Shown: piece after piece, positions 40,648-49,145 of the stretch
Numbering within the stretch: position 1 is the first letter of the stretch
Layout of the letters: each line of letters opens with the position of its first letter
Origin: JAHEFT01 sp963766195
GTDB taxonomy: Bacteria; Pseudomonadota; Gammaproteobacteria; Xanthomonadales; SZUA-36
Assembly: GCA_963766195.1 (NCBI GenBank)
Contig: CAVXYY010000005.1
Location: forward strand, 186,001 to 250,000
DNA: 64,000 nucleotides
Direction: 5' to 3'
Made by a program: the position numbers and the translations under genes
Notes under the pieces: model-generated
What the model was told of the DNA's origin: nothing
The model's input: only the letters and a program-made list of their open reading frames with translations
The model's database searches: none

Positions 40648-41929
40648 TCAGTCGACGATCTGGATGGTGTCGAGCTTTTCAAATTCGGCGATGCTCGAGA
40701 TGATGACGGTCTTCGCCCGCGTTCAGGCCGGAAATTATTTCGACCTCGGCCGCACTGCGCGCGCCCAGCTGGATCTCACGCCGCTCAGCCAGGCCCTCGC
40801 CGGTCAAAACGAAGGCATAGCGTCCTCCGCCGCTGTCGGTGAAAGCGCCCCGTTGCAGCTTCAGTACGTCAATCAGTTCGTCCATCATCACGCGAACGGT
40901 CACGCGCTGGTTCTGCCGCAGTCCGGCGGGGGGGTCGCCGGCGAAACGGATCCGCCCGACAACCTCGTTATTGACCACTTCGGGTGACAGGGACACCAGT
41001 TCTCCGCGGTATTCCTCATTGTTGTATTGCACATCGCCGGCCAGCCCGATGCCAAGGTCGTCGGCGTAGGCTTCCGGGATCCGGATTTCAACCTCGAAAG
41101 CCGACAGGTCGACCACGGTTATCAGCGGGGCGTTTTCGTCCACCACGGCCTTCTGTTCGACGGCGACGTTACCGACGATGCCGTTGACCGGCGAACGGAT
41201 CGACAAGTCATCGACCCGGCGCTGCAATTCGTCAACCACCAGTTGCTGCCGGCCAACCGCGAGTTGCCGGGTCGTGGTTTCAAACTCCAGGCTCTCGCCT
41301 TCGAGCTGGGAATCCTGCACGGCATGGTTGTATTCCACGTTGGCCCGGGCCAGTTCGTCACGGGCCCGCTCGTAGTCGATCTGTGAGATGGCATGGGTGC
41401 TGATGGACTCTTCGGCACGGCGCATTTCACGCTCGGCCGCGGTCAGCTTGACCTGGGCCAGGTCGATGGTCTGCTGGCTTTTCACCTGCGCCTTGCGCGC
41501 CTGGATTTTCTCCCTGGCCAATTCGGCATTCAGCTGGTCGAGCGTGGACAGTTCCTGCAGGTACTCGGAACGGACTTCAGGGCTGTTGATGTTCGCCAGC
41601 ACCTGCCCGATCCCGACTTCATCTCCGGGCAGTACTTCAAGGGTTACGGTTCCGGTTGCCGGACTGTAAAGCGTAGGGCTGACAGCCGCCACGACACGGC
41701 CCTGGACACTGAGATCGCGCACCAGGTCACCCCGGTTGACCACGGCGGTGCGAATGCGGTCGGCAGAAACACTCGCTTCGGCGCTCATCCAGGTGGACAG
41801 CACCGAGCTGAACCCGTAGCCCAGCACGGCCAGCAGGGCCAGTGGGATGCCCCACTTCAGCCACGGCCGGCGGCCTGATTTTTCCAGCAGCACATCCTGC
41901 GCGGACGTGTCGCGGATTCCCTCGTTCAT
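40648..41929 (-). CDS. HlyD/MacA-type periplasmic membrane-fusion protein (C-terminal frameshift)
   Basis: This adaptor links the inner-membrane ABC permeases to an outer-membrane channel. It has an N-terminal membrane helix (WGIPLALLAVLGYGFSSVL), a biotinyl-lipoyl-like half motif (VLPGDEVGIGQVLANI), a long coiled coil (residues ~120-210), the second lipoyl half (IRSPVNGIVGNVAVEQKAVV) and beta-barrel domains. Near 40712 the frame changes. Removing one A gives LNAGETVIISSIAEFEKLD and a stop at 40650-40648 instead of a short odd tail to 40679. No outer-membrane TolC partner is in the window. Confidence 0.88.
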
Positions 41930-42067
41930 TCATTATTTCCCGGTGTTGATGGTTATTTGACGGCCTTTGCGGCCAAAAGGTTACCGGATTTCGGAAATTT
42001 TTCTGACATGACGTATACTGCCCGGGCTAAACAAGGACAATGATGTCCGACTGAGGAGAGCACATAT

Positions 42068-42829
42068 ATGAAGAAATCAATTGGTATTTCCATCCTGGCC
42101 CTCGCGTTGACAGCTCCCATGAGCCTGATTGCTGCCGAACAGGAGGAAGCAAAAGACAGCTATGTCTACTCGACTTATTTCTATTGCAATACATCGACCC
42201 AGGAAAAAGCGGATGAACTGGTCGCCAAAAGCAACTATCCGGTTTACGATGCCGCCGTGGCCGATGGCACGATTACGGGATGGGGCTGGATGGCTCACCA
42301 TACCGGTGGTCAGTGGCGCCGCATCCAGTATCACACTTCCGACAGTGTTGCGGGCCTGTTGACCGCCCAGGAAACGCTCGGCAAACGCATCGACGAAGCG
42401 ACTGGCGGAGCCGATGATGGTTTTGGCGCCATCTGCAGCGCTCATGATGATTACATCTGGAAAAGCGAGGCCGGAAGCGCCACCGCTGGAAATCGCGGCA
42501 AGGCGTCGATTTCGGTTTACATGGTCTGTGATTTCAGCAAAGAAGATCGTGCCGATGAGATCGTTAAGACCGTATTCGCCCCGATCTACGACAAGGCGGT
42601 TGCCGATGGGAAAATCAAATCCTGGGGCTGGCTGTCACACGTGATTGGCGGTGAGTACCGGCGTCTGAGCACCATGTCGGCCGATAACTATACAGATTTG
42701 CTGGCAGCCCGCGATGAACTCCTGGAAACCATCTACGGCGACGGGAAAAATCCGGTAGCCAACGAGTTCAGCGAAATTTGCGGTTCGCATACCGATTACC
42801 TCTGGGATATCGAGCACCAAAAACCCTGA
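42068..42829 (+). CDS. Secreted protein with two tandem copies of an unrecognised ~105-residue domain
   Basis: A 253-residue exported protein with a signal peptide to about residue 23 (APMSLIAA). Residues ~31-137 and ~146-250 align with each other. Shared positions include a Cys (C40 and C154), a KADELV/RADEIV helix, YPVYDAAVADGTI versus APIYDKAVADGKI, GWGWM versus SWGWL, GGQWRR versus GGEYRR, and a second Cys (C123 and C238) in ICSAHDDYIW versus ICGSHTDYLW. One disulfide per domain is likely. I do not recognise the family. The gene stands alone, with the strong ribosome site GAGGAGAG before the ATG and a hairpin after the stop. The lone position and strong site suggest an abundant periplasmic product. 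Confidence 0.8.
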   Translation: MKKSIGISILALALTAPMSLIAAEQEEAKDSYVYSTYFYCNTSTQEKADELVAKSNYPVYDAAVADGTITGWGWMAHHTGGQWRRIQYHTSDSVAGLLTAQETLGKRIDEATGGADDGFGAICSAHDDYIWKSEAGSATAGNRGKASISVYMVCDFSKEDRADEIVKTVFAPIYDKAVADGKIKSWGWLSHVIGGEYRRLSTMSADNYTDLLAARDELLETIYGDGKNPVANEFSEICGSHTDYLWDIEHQKP

Positions 42830-42838
42830 TTAAGGCAC

Positions 42839-42868
42839 CTTGGCCGCTGCTAACGGGCAGCGGCCAAG
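42839..42868 (+). terminator. Hairpin after the tandem-domain secreted protein
   Basis: Perfect 11-base arms CTTGGCCGCTG and CAGCGGCCAAG with an 8-base loop start ten bases after the stop codon. Only a short T-run (CTTTT) follows about ten bases later, so termination may be partial. The next gene starts at 42888. Confidence 0.55.
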
Positions 42869-42887
42869 ATCGTGTATCTTTTGTGGA

Positions 42888-43265
42888 ATGAAAGAACATC
42901 CGATTTCCACTGATGTCTTGAGCCTCCGGGCGACTGTCCTGAACCATTCCAGCGAGTTCGTGGAACTCGTGTATCGCGATGCGCCCACAGAATACCGGCG
43001 GATGATGACGCTGGAGCGATTTCGCCGGGAACTCGGCCAACAAACCCGGTTCAACCACGGCAAGCTTTATGCCTATGCGGAATTTGTCGTATTTCGCAGG
43101 GAATTTCGCGAGCGGTTTCCGGACGCTTCCCCGGCGGCCTGCGTCAACGCCTTCAGCAGCCTGTTCCTGAAGAATGATATTTCCATCACGAACCTGGTGG
43201 ATTTCGTGGAAGGCCCTGATCACCGCGGGCAATTACAATTGAATCAACCGCCCCGGCCGGAGTGA
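42888..43265 (+). CDS. Small hypothetical protein
   Basis: A 125-residue, soluble-looking protein beginning MKEHPISTDVLSLRATVLNH. The ATG at 42888 is preferred to an upstream in-frame ATG at 42840, which lies inside the terminator hairpin. It is rich in Arg, Phe and Glu, has no signal peptide or membrane helix, and contains the region RMMTLERFRRELGQQTRFNH. No family is recognised. It converges on the HMG-CoA reductase gene with a 23-base gap. The only downstream neighbour on its strand is the MAPEG gene ~2.4 kb away. Confidence 0.55.
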   Translation: MKEHPISTDVLSLRATVLNHSSEFVELVYRDAPTEYRRMMTLERFRRELGQQTRFNHGKLYAYAEFVVFRREFRERFPDASPAACVNAFSSLFLKNDISITNLVDFVEGPDHRGQLQLNQPPRPE

Positions 43266-43288
43266 GGCCGGGTATCGATGGCCGTTTA

Positions 43289-44854
43289 CTACCGGGTTGC
43301 CCGGGGATCATTTCTTCCGTACTGGTCGTGACTCGAGACCCAATCCAGTGACGAAATGGCTGCCGCCAGCGAGATTTCACCTGCCAGAACTGTGCCGGCC
43401 ACGATCTCGGCAAATTTTTTAACTTTGCCAACACCGTAACAGCCCATCGTCTGCAGCGCTTCCTTCTGGGTGGGCAAGCCTGTGCCGCCGCCGCAGGTCG
43501 CAACGATCAGTGACGGCAGTGTGATCGACATGTACAGGTCATTTTCCGGGGTCAGTTCGGAATACAGCAATCCCATCGACGACTCCGAGACATTGGCCAC
43601 GTCCTGACCGGTTGCCAGGAATACCGCGGTGATCGCATTGGCCGCATGGCAACCGTTGTTATTGGCCCCCGACAGCATGGTTCCGAGGCCGGCGACTTTC
43701 GAGTGGTAGTAAAGCGCCTCGGTTTCGGCATCCATGATTTCCAGCAGCACATCGCGCTTGACCACGGCCTCGGCGACCACGCGTTTCCCCCGGGTCTTCA
43801 TCATGTTGATCATCGAGGCTTTCTTGTCGGTGGCCAGGTTCGATTCGAGGAAGAAGCGCTGGATTTCTACTTCATTACAGTTTTCCAGTATCCAGTTACA
43901 GGCGGCAAAAGTCGCCTTGCCGACCATGTTCATACCGGCGGCGTCGCCGGTCTTGAAGTTGAATCGCAGGTAGGCGAATTTGCTGGCGAGGTAGTGATCG
44001 ATGTAATCCAGTTTCACGAAGGGATCGGTGGCGTCCGTAACGGCCTTGATGTCGGCCGTGCTGGCCGTGATCCATTCCGAGAAGCGCCGCGCCGAGACCG
44101 CATCATCAAAGACAAAGACCGGCGCCCGCTGCATGTTGTCACCCACCACCGCGCACTTGATCCCGCCGCTGCGATGCAGCACTTTCATGCCGCGGTTGTA
44201 GGACGCCACCAGCGTGCCTTCGCTGCAGGCAAGCGGGACATAGAATTCACCCCGCGCGTGTTCGCCGTGCACCAGCAGGGGGCCGGCAAAACCCAGCGGC
44301 ACCTGGGCCACGCCGGTGAAGTGCTCGATGTTTCCCCGCGTCACGTGCGGGTCGAAAGAGTAACTGGCGATGTGCTTCAGTTCCGCTCCGGTCTGCTCCC
44401 TGATGAAAGCCTGGCGGGCGCGGATGATTTCATTGCTGTAGTCGTCCGCGGAATCGCGCGGCACTGCTCCGGGCACGGCCCGGCTGGTCTTCAGTGCGTC
44501 CTGGACTTCCAGGCTCATCCGGCCGAATGGAGGGGCATCGAATTCCAGGCTGATCTCATGCTGACCTTCGGTGAGTGGCTCCATGTCGAGGTAAAAGTGC
44601 AGCAGGGTGCCGAGCGGAAATTCCAGCGGGTTTTCCGGGTTTAGCTTGCCCAGGGGTAAGGCTGCCTCGGTTTCGACAGCAAATGAAATCCGGTCATTTG
44701 CGACCGGCTGACCATCGATCGAAATCTGTGAAATCTCGCTGAGCACGGCCGGGCCGAGACGGTTTTTAACGGAAAACCGAACCCGACCGTCTTCGTTTTT
44801 CAGGCTCGTGCGGTTGTACAATTTGCCGATTACGGATTTCGGGATAAATTGCAT
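43289..44854 (-). CDS. Hydroxymethylglutaryl-CoA reductase with an extra N-terminal domain
   Basis: This enzyme reduces HMG-CoA to mevalonate for isoprenoid synthesis. The catalytic domain (~residues 140-521) has SEGTLVASYNRGMKVLHRSG with Glu212, GDAAGMNMVGKA, ATDKKASMINM with Lys344/345, ATGQDVANVSES with Asp418, and WVSSHDQYGRN with His509. These match the Glu, Lys, Asp and His set of the enzyme, with class I-like spacing. Residues 1-~130 form a separate beta-rich domain (VRFSVKNRLGPAVLSEISQI, LTEGQHEISLEFDAP) that resembles the DUF6379-type accessory domain more than the usual small N-domain or sterol-sensing region. No other mevalonate gene is nearby. Confidence 0.85.
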   Translation of the reverse strand: MQFIPKSVIGKLYNRTSLKNEDGRVRFSVKNRLGPAVLSEISQISIDGQPVANDRISFAVETEAALPLGKLNPENPLEFPLGTLLHFYLDMEPLTEGQHEISLEFDAPPFGRMSLEVQDALKTSRAVPGAVPRDSADDYSNEIIRARQAFIREQTGAELKHIASYSFDPHVTRGNIEHFTGVAQVPLGFAGPLLVHGEHARGEFYVPLACSEGTLVASYNRGMKVLHRSGGIKCAVVGDNMQRAPVFVFDDAVSARRFSEWITASTADIKAVTDATDPFVKLDYIDHYLASKFAYLRFNFKTGDAAGMNMVGKATFAACNWILENCNEVEIQRFFLESNLATDKKASMINMMKTRGKRVVAEAVVKRDVLLEIMDAETEALYYHSKVAGLGTMLSGANNNGCHAANAITAVFLATGQDVANVSESSMGLLYSELTPENDLYMSITLPSLIVATCGGGTGLPTQKEALQTMGCYGVGKVKKFAEIVAGTVLAGEISLAAAISSLDWVSSHDQYGRNDPRATR

Positions 44855-44955
44855 CGCTTCTTTCCCGCGAAAAGAACAGGGACAGTAATGTTACGCCTGA
44901 AGCGGCTTTCCGGTCTTGATTTGACGCAAGGATGAAGTGGATAGCCAGAGGTTAG

Positions 44956-45573
44956 CTAGTGTTTGGGAGCCGATTGCAGAATCCAGATAAACACGCCTAT
45001 AAACGAGGTTACCCCCAGTATCAGCGCGACCATGAACGCCGTATAAGCCCCGGTTAAAAGTGCGAATTTTTTTCGCAGCACCGAGCCAAGACCATACAGG
45101 TTACGGATCATGGTTTCGTACACGACGGTCTTGTCCTCGAGCAGGCGCATCATGCCTTCGGTGAATTCGTCCTGGCTCAGGTTGGCGAAATCGCCGAAGA
45201 ACAGGATATTGCCTTTACTGTTTTCCAGGTCTTCCAGCGTAATAGGGGTGCTGCTGACGCGTGGGCGTGCGGCGAGAATCGCATAAACGATAGAGATCAG
45301 GGTGCCGCAAAGAAAGATGGTCGCCGGGATCAACAGCCATGGATTGGAGTCGATCTTCGGCGCCACTGCAGCAATAATGATGGAGATGATGATGCCGTTG
45401 ATGCTGATCATCATATTGGCCTTATTGTCGGCCAGCCCGGTCAGATCCATTTGTACGCGGTAAGCGCTGCGAAACAGGGTCTCAATCCCCCGTGCGGTTC
45501 CGGGTTTCTTGTCCTTGACCGCGTCAACGGCCTGTTTCACCTTGGCTTCGGCGTCATCGAGTTCTTTGCTCAT
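44956..45573 (-). CDS. DUF5706 / Pycsar-effector-like transmembrane protein (solitary)
   Basis: A 205-residue membrane protein. Its segment LADNKANMMISINGIIISII matches the DUF5706 family, which includes the membrane-disrupting PycTM effectors of Pycsar anti-phage systems. Three to four hydrophobic helices are visible: residues ~52-70, ~78-100 and ~175-200. The N-terminal ~45 residues are charged. No cyclase is adjacent; the neighbours are HMG-CoA reductase and a MAPEG gene. It may be an orphan effector, respond to a distant cyclase, or have a housekeeping role. It is divergent from the MAPEG gene with a 77-base gap. Confidence 0.78.
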   Translation of the reverse strand: MSKELDDAEAKVKQAVDAVKDKKPGTARGIETLFRSAYRVQMDLTGLADNKANMMISINGIIISIIIAAVAPKIDSNPWLLIPATIFLCGTLISIVYAILAARPRVSSTPITLEDLENSKGNILFFGDFANLSQDEFTEGMMRLLEDKTVVYETMIRNLYGLGSVLRKKFALLTGAYTAFMVALILGVTSFIGVFIWILQSAPKH

Positions 45574-45650
45574 GTCTTCATTCTATCGCTTCGTTCAGGA
45601 TTTTTCCGGCGTTTTGGACTATCTTGACGGGGAATATACAGGAGAATCCC

Positions 45651-46034
45651 ATGGAAAATGCAGTCTTGATCATTCTTCTCTCACTGGTCCAATTCACCTG
45701 GTTTTCGGTTCGGGTGGGTATCGCCCGTGGCAAATACGGTGTGGACGCCCCGAAAACCACCGGTAACGAAATCTGGGAACGCCTTTACCGGGTGCAGCAA
45801 AATACGATGGAGCAACTGATCCTGTTCATTCCCGCGATGCTGGCGTTCAGCGCGTATCTCAGCACCCGCTGGGCTTTGGTTCCCGGGATTGTCTTCCTGG
45901 TGGGCCGGCAGCTTTATTCCTGGGAGTACGTCAGCAAACCACCCAGCCGGACGCCGGGCATGGCCCTGACCCTGCTCGCCAACACGGTCCTGCTGGCAGG
46001 CGCACTGGTGGGTGTCGGGATGAAAATTTTCTGA
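45651..46034 (+). CDS. MAPEG family membrane protein
   Basis: A 127-residue, four-helix membrane protein of the eicosanoid/glutathione metabolism superfamily. RLYRVQQNTMEQLILFIPAM is the family signature (Arg, Gln, Asn and Glu on helix 2), and GRQLYSWEYVSKPPSRTPGM is the typical third-loop segment. The start ATG at 45651 has AGGAG five bases upstream. Bacterial members may act as glutathione transferases or peroxidases, but the activity here is unknown. Confidence 0.88.
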   Translation: MENAVLIILLSLVQFTWFSVRVGIARGKYGVDAPKTTGNEIWERLYRVQQNTMEQLILFIPAMLAFSAYLSTRWALVPGIVFLVGRQLYSWEYVSKPPSRTPGMALTLLANTVLLAGALVGVGMKIF

Positions 46035-46051
46035 CCGCCAACACTTCGTAT

Positions 46052-47449
46052 TCACAGGTAGGGTGAGAAAAGCGCGGCCGCCCCGTCGCGCAAGCGGGTC
46101 AGCGTACCGCGGTTCCTGAGCAGTTCCCGGGTGAACGGGGAGCAGGCGACTGCCATTTCCGAGAAGTGCCTGCCGAGCTCATCGTTCAATTCCGCATCGA
46201 AGACTTCGATGCCAAGCTCGAAATTCAACCGCAGGCTGCGGGGATCGAAGTTGCTGGAACCTACCAGCGCGTAATCATCATCAATCACCATACATTTGCT
46301 GTGGGCAAACGGTGGCGGGCGCCGGAGTATCTGGACCCCGGCGTCGAGCAACTCGGCCATATTGTGTTGCAAGGCCCACTGGACCAGCGGCCAGTTGTTT
46401 TTTTCGGGGATCATGACCCGGACATCGACCCCGGACAGCGCTGCCGCCTGCAGGCAGCCGAGCAGTTGCCGTTCCGGCAGAAAGTAGGGGGTCATGATCC
46501 AGACCCGGCGCTGTGCGCTCGAAATGACGCCCATGATCACCAGAATCAGCGAGTCCAGCGTATCGTCAGGGCCGTCCGATACCAGCCGGGTGCGGGCTGC
46601 CCCCGCTTCGGGGCAGTGTTCCTGCCATGCTTCCAGCGGCTCACCGCCGGAAAACTTCCAGTCCTCGGCAAACAGGCGCACGCAATCCGTGGTCAGAGGC
46701 CCCTCGAAGCGGAAATGCAGGTCGCTGGCGCGGTGTGGCGACGGGCCGTTCACCAGTTGCCGGTCGCCAATGTTCATCCCGCCGGCAAAAGCAACGTGGC
46801 GGTCCGTGATCAGGACTTTACGGTGGGTGCGCAGGTTGATGCTGAAACTGGGCGGAAACAGCCGCAAGGGCATGAATCGCCGGTATGGCAGTTCGTGTTT
46901 TTTGAGCTCCCGGATGATGGTTGGCAGGCTGTACCGGATGCCCACGTCATCCACCAGTACGCAGACCCTGCACCCCCGGTCGCGTGCGGCCGCCAGCTGA
47001 TTGACGAATTGCTTCCCGGTTTCATCGTTATCGAAAATATAGCTCGACAGCAGCACTTCCCGGCTGGCTGTTTCGATCGCCCTGAGCATCGGGGGAAAAG
47101 CTTCCTCACCGTTGAAGTAGGTGGCTACGCTGTTTCCGGCGGTCAATTCCTGCCCGGTGACTTTGAACCCTGGCCGGCTCCTGGCGGCTCCATCTGCAAA
47201 ATGCGGGGTCAGCGTTTCTTTTCCGGGTTCGATCCGGGCTTCACGGGATACCCGCACGGCCTTTCGCCGCACCCGGTTGATGCCGAACAGGGCGTACAGC
47301 AGGGCGCCGGCGATGGGAAACACGATGACCAGGCCCAGCCAGCCGAAGGCTGCGCGTGAATTTCGCACGTAAAGAAGTATATGAACACCGGCGGCCACCG
47401 CGACCACCAGGTAAATCGAGATCAGGGATAAAAGATAGTCGTACCACAT
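46052..47449 (-). CDS. cls: Cardiolipin synthase (phospholipase D family)
   Basis: A 465-residue inner-membrane enzyme that joins two phosphatidylglycerols, or related donors, into cardiolipin. Two N-terminal membrane helices (LLSLISIYLVVAVAAGVHIL, AAFGWLGLVIVFPIAGALLY) precede two HKD motifs: HRKVLITDRHVAFAGGMNIGD and HSKCMVIDDDYALVGSSNFD. Length and layout fit ClsA-type enzymes. It is divergent from the ATP-grasp gene, with only 25 bases between start codons, so each promoter must overlap the other gene. Confidence 0.92.
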   Translation of the reverse strand: MWYDYLLSLISIYLVVAVAAGVHILLYVRNSRAAFGWLGLVIVFPIAGALLYALFGINRVRRKAVRVSREARIEPGKETLTPHFADGAARSRPGFKVTGQELTAGNSVATYFNGEEAFPPMLRAIETASREVLLSSYIFDNDETGKQFVNQLAAARDRGCRVCVLVDDVGIRYSLPTIIRELKKHELPYRRFMPLRLFPPSFSINLRTHRKVLITDRHVAFAGGMNIGDRQLVNGPSPHRASDLHFRFEGPLTTDCVRLFAEDWKFSGGEPLEAWQEHCPEAGAARTRLVSDGPDDTLDSLILVIMGVISSAQRRVWIMTPYFLPERQLLGCLQAAALSGVDVRVMIPEKNNWPLVQWALQHNMAELLDAGVQILRRPPPFAHSKCMVIDDDYALVGSSNFDPRSLRLNFELGIEVFDAELNDELGRHFSEMAVACSPFTRELLRNRGTLTRLRDGAAALFSPYL

Positions 47450-47474
47450 GTAACAGTTCTTATATCATGGCCGG

Positions 47475-48338
47475 ATGAAAAATTGTGCTTTCCTGACCCT
47501 GGATGAACGTGGCGATTACGTGATCGACGACGAGCATGCGATTGCACCACTGGCTGAATTGGGCTGGCGGGTGGCGACCGTTTCCTGGCGGCAGACTGCA
47601 ACCCCGTGGAGCGAGTTCGATGCGGTCATCATCCGCTCGACCTGGGATTACTGGGATGACGTTCCGGCGTTCCTGAGTGTGCTCGAGCATATCGACCGGG
47701 AAACGCGACTGGCGAACTCGCTGGACATTGTGCGCTGGAACCTGGAAAAGACTTATCTCGCGGACCTCGATCGTAAAGGGATCGGTATCGTGCCGACGAT
47801 CTGGCCTTCTGAAGTGAAACCGGACTCATTCCAGGCATTTTCCGAACAGCATGATTGTGATCAACTGGTGATCAAGCCCGTGATCGGCGCCAACGGCGAC
47901 AAGGCTTTCCGGGTTTCACCAGCCGACACCCTGCAGCGCCGGGAAATGATCAGCGCTTGCTTCAGTGACCGGCGGGCGCTGGTGCAAACGTTCATGCCAC
48001 GGATTCTGACCGAAGGGGAGTTCTCCCTGTTTTATTTCAACGGTGAGTTCAGTCATGCCATCCTGAAGACGCCGGCTGAATCGGAATTCCGGTCACAGGA
48101 GGAGCACGGCGCAAATATCCAGCCCGTGCTGCCTGAACCGCAGTTGTTGATGCGCGGACAGCAGGCGCTGGCAGCGTTACCGGAAACGCCACTTTATGCC
48201 CGGGCAGATTTTATTCGCAACGACGAAAACGACTTCCTGGTGATGGAACTGGAACTGATCGAGCCGTCGATGTACTTGCGGACCGACCCGGGCGCACCGA
48301 AGCGGTTTGCCCGGGCTATTGACGAGCGTTTCAGATAA
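47475..48338 (+). CDS. ATP-grasp domain protein (RimK/DcsG-like)
   Basis: A 287-residue cytoplasmic ligase-like protein. An N-terminal Rossmann-like part (FDAVIIRSTWDYWDD) leads to the ATP-grasp core: QLVIKPVIGANGDKAFRV with the nucleotide Lys, EGEFSLFYFNGEFSHAILK, and the metal-binding ELELIEPSMYLR. It most resembles uncharacterised glutathione-synthetase-like ATP-grasp proteins. The acceptor is unknown. The sortase gene follows after 25 bases and may be co-transcribed. Confidence 0.83.
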   Translation: MKNCAFLTLDERGDYVIDDEHAIAPLAELGWRVATVSWRQTATPWSEFDAVIIRSTWDYWDDVPAFLSVLEHIDRETRLANSLDIVRWNLEKTYLADLDRKGIGIVPTIWPSEVKPDSFQAFSEQHDCDQLVIKPVIGANGDKAFRVSPADTLQRREMISACFSDRRALVQTFMPRILTEGEFSLFYFNGEFSHAILKTPAESEFRSQEEHGANIQPVLPEPQLLMRGQQALAALPETPLYARADFIRNDENDFLVMELELIEPSMYLRTDPGAPKRFARAIDERFR

Positions 48339-48363
48339 ATTGCAAAGTCCATATAGGATATTT

Positions 48364-49038
48364 ATGCAGATAAAAAACCGACCATCGATAGGTAATCGCT
48401 CCTGGTTGAAACCGGTTTTTCGCGTTGGGGCGATCTCACTGCTTCTGGCCTTCGCCCAGGTCGCGGCGGATACCGGGCAGCCGGCTCTGCAAAGCCCGGG
48501 CGCGTCCGGGGAAACGCCGCAGGCATCTTTCTGGATCGAGGATCCGTACGCGCATAAATCGATCAAGGCGCAGACCAGGGTCCCCGACATGACCCTATGG
48601 AATGCTCAACGAATCAAAGACTACGAGGACAGCCTGCTGGTCAATGCCGAGGCCCCGATAGGGGTGTTGACCATTGGAGACATCAACGTCCAGATCCCTA
48701 TCTACGACGGTTCTGAAGACCTTAACCTGGATCGCGGCGTCGGTCGGATCAAGGGAATGGCCTGGCTGGGTCAACCGGGTAACCTGGGCATCGCTGGCCA
48801 TCGCGATGGTGTTTTCAGGGGCCTCAAGGATATTGAAAAAGGGGATGAAATCGAAGTGCTCAGTGTTTATGGCGTCGAGAACTACAAGGTTCAATCCATC
48901 ACCATTGTCGATATAAGCGATGTTCACGTGCTGGAACCGACACCGGATAAAACCCTCACCCTGGTCACCTGCTACCCGTTTTACCACATCGGGCATGCTC
49001 CGCAGCGTTACATCGTCACAGCCAAGGCGACTGAATAG
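48364..49038 (+). CDS. Class D-like sortase
   Basis: A 224-residue exported transpeptidase anchored by an N-terminal helix (VGAISLLLAFAQVAA). The catalytic set is complete: His146 in AGHRDGVF, Cys203 in LVTCYPF and Arg215 in APQRYIV. The start at 48364 has AGGAT six bases upstream; a longer frame from 48307 overlaps the ATP-grasp gene. In proteobacteria such sortases usually sit beside one VIT-domain substrate protein with a C-terminal sorting signal, but no such gene is in this window. It may act on a substrate encoded elsewhere. Confidence 0.9.
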   Translation: MQIKNRPSIGNRSWLKPVFRVGAISLLLAFAQVAADTGQPALQSPGASGETPQASFWIEDPYAHKSIKAQTRVPDMTLWNAQRIKDYEDSLLVNAEAPIGVLTIGDINVQIPIYDGSEDLNLDRGVGRIKGMAWLGQPGNLGIAGHRDGVFRGLKDIEKGDEIEVLSVYGVENYKVQSITIVDISDVHVLEPTPDKTLTLVTCYPFYHIGHAPQRYIVTAKATE

Positions 49039-49042
49039 GAAT

Positions 49043-49093
49043 AAAGGGGCCGGATACATTTTTGGTCACCTTAAAAATGTATCCGGCCCTTTT
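49043..49093. terminator. Rho-independent terminator after the sortase gene
   Basis: A perfect 17-base inverted repeat (GGGCCGGATACATTTTT and its complement, 49047-49063 and 49073-49089) with a 9-base loop, followed by four T. It begins a few bases after the sortase stop. The A-rich left flank and T-rich right flank make it usable in both directions, so it may also serve the BNR-repeat gene that converges from the right. Confidence 0.85.
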
Positions 49094-49097
49094 ATTC

Positions 49098-49144
49098 GTA
49101 AGAGCGAGCCATGCTCGCGATATCGCGGCCAGGGCCGCTCCAAC
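49098..49144. repeat. REP-like palindromic element 1
   Basis: Reads GTAAGAGCGAGCC-ATGCTCGCGATATCGCGGCC-AGGGCCGCTCCAAC (breaks added): two short nested hairpins flanked by imperfect GTAAGAGCG and CGCTCCAAC ends. The ends resemble the GTAGGAGCG/CGCTCCTAC termini of the elements at 53293, 61332 and 62337. It sits between two convergent genes. Confidence 0.6.
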
Positions 49145-49145
49145 A

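Noticed and set aside
44956..46034. A full Pycsar defence system
   Set aside because: No cyclase gene exists on either side of the DUF5706 protein; the MAPEG and HMG-CoA reductase neighbours are metabolic.
43646..47359. Large plus-strand frames opposite HMG-CoA reductase and cardiolipin synthase
   Set aside because: Shadow frames of GC-rich genes; the opposite strands carry full catalytic motifs.
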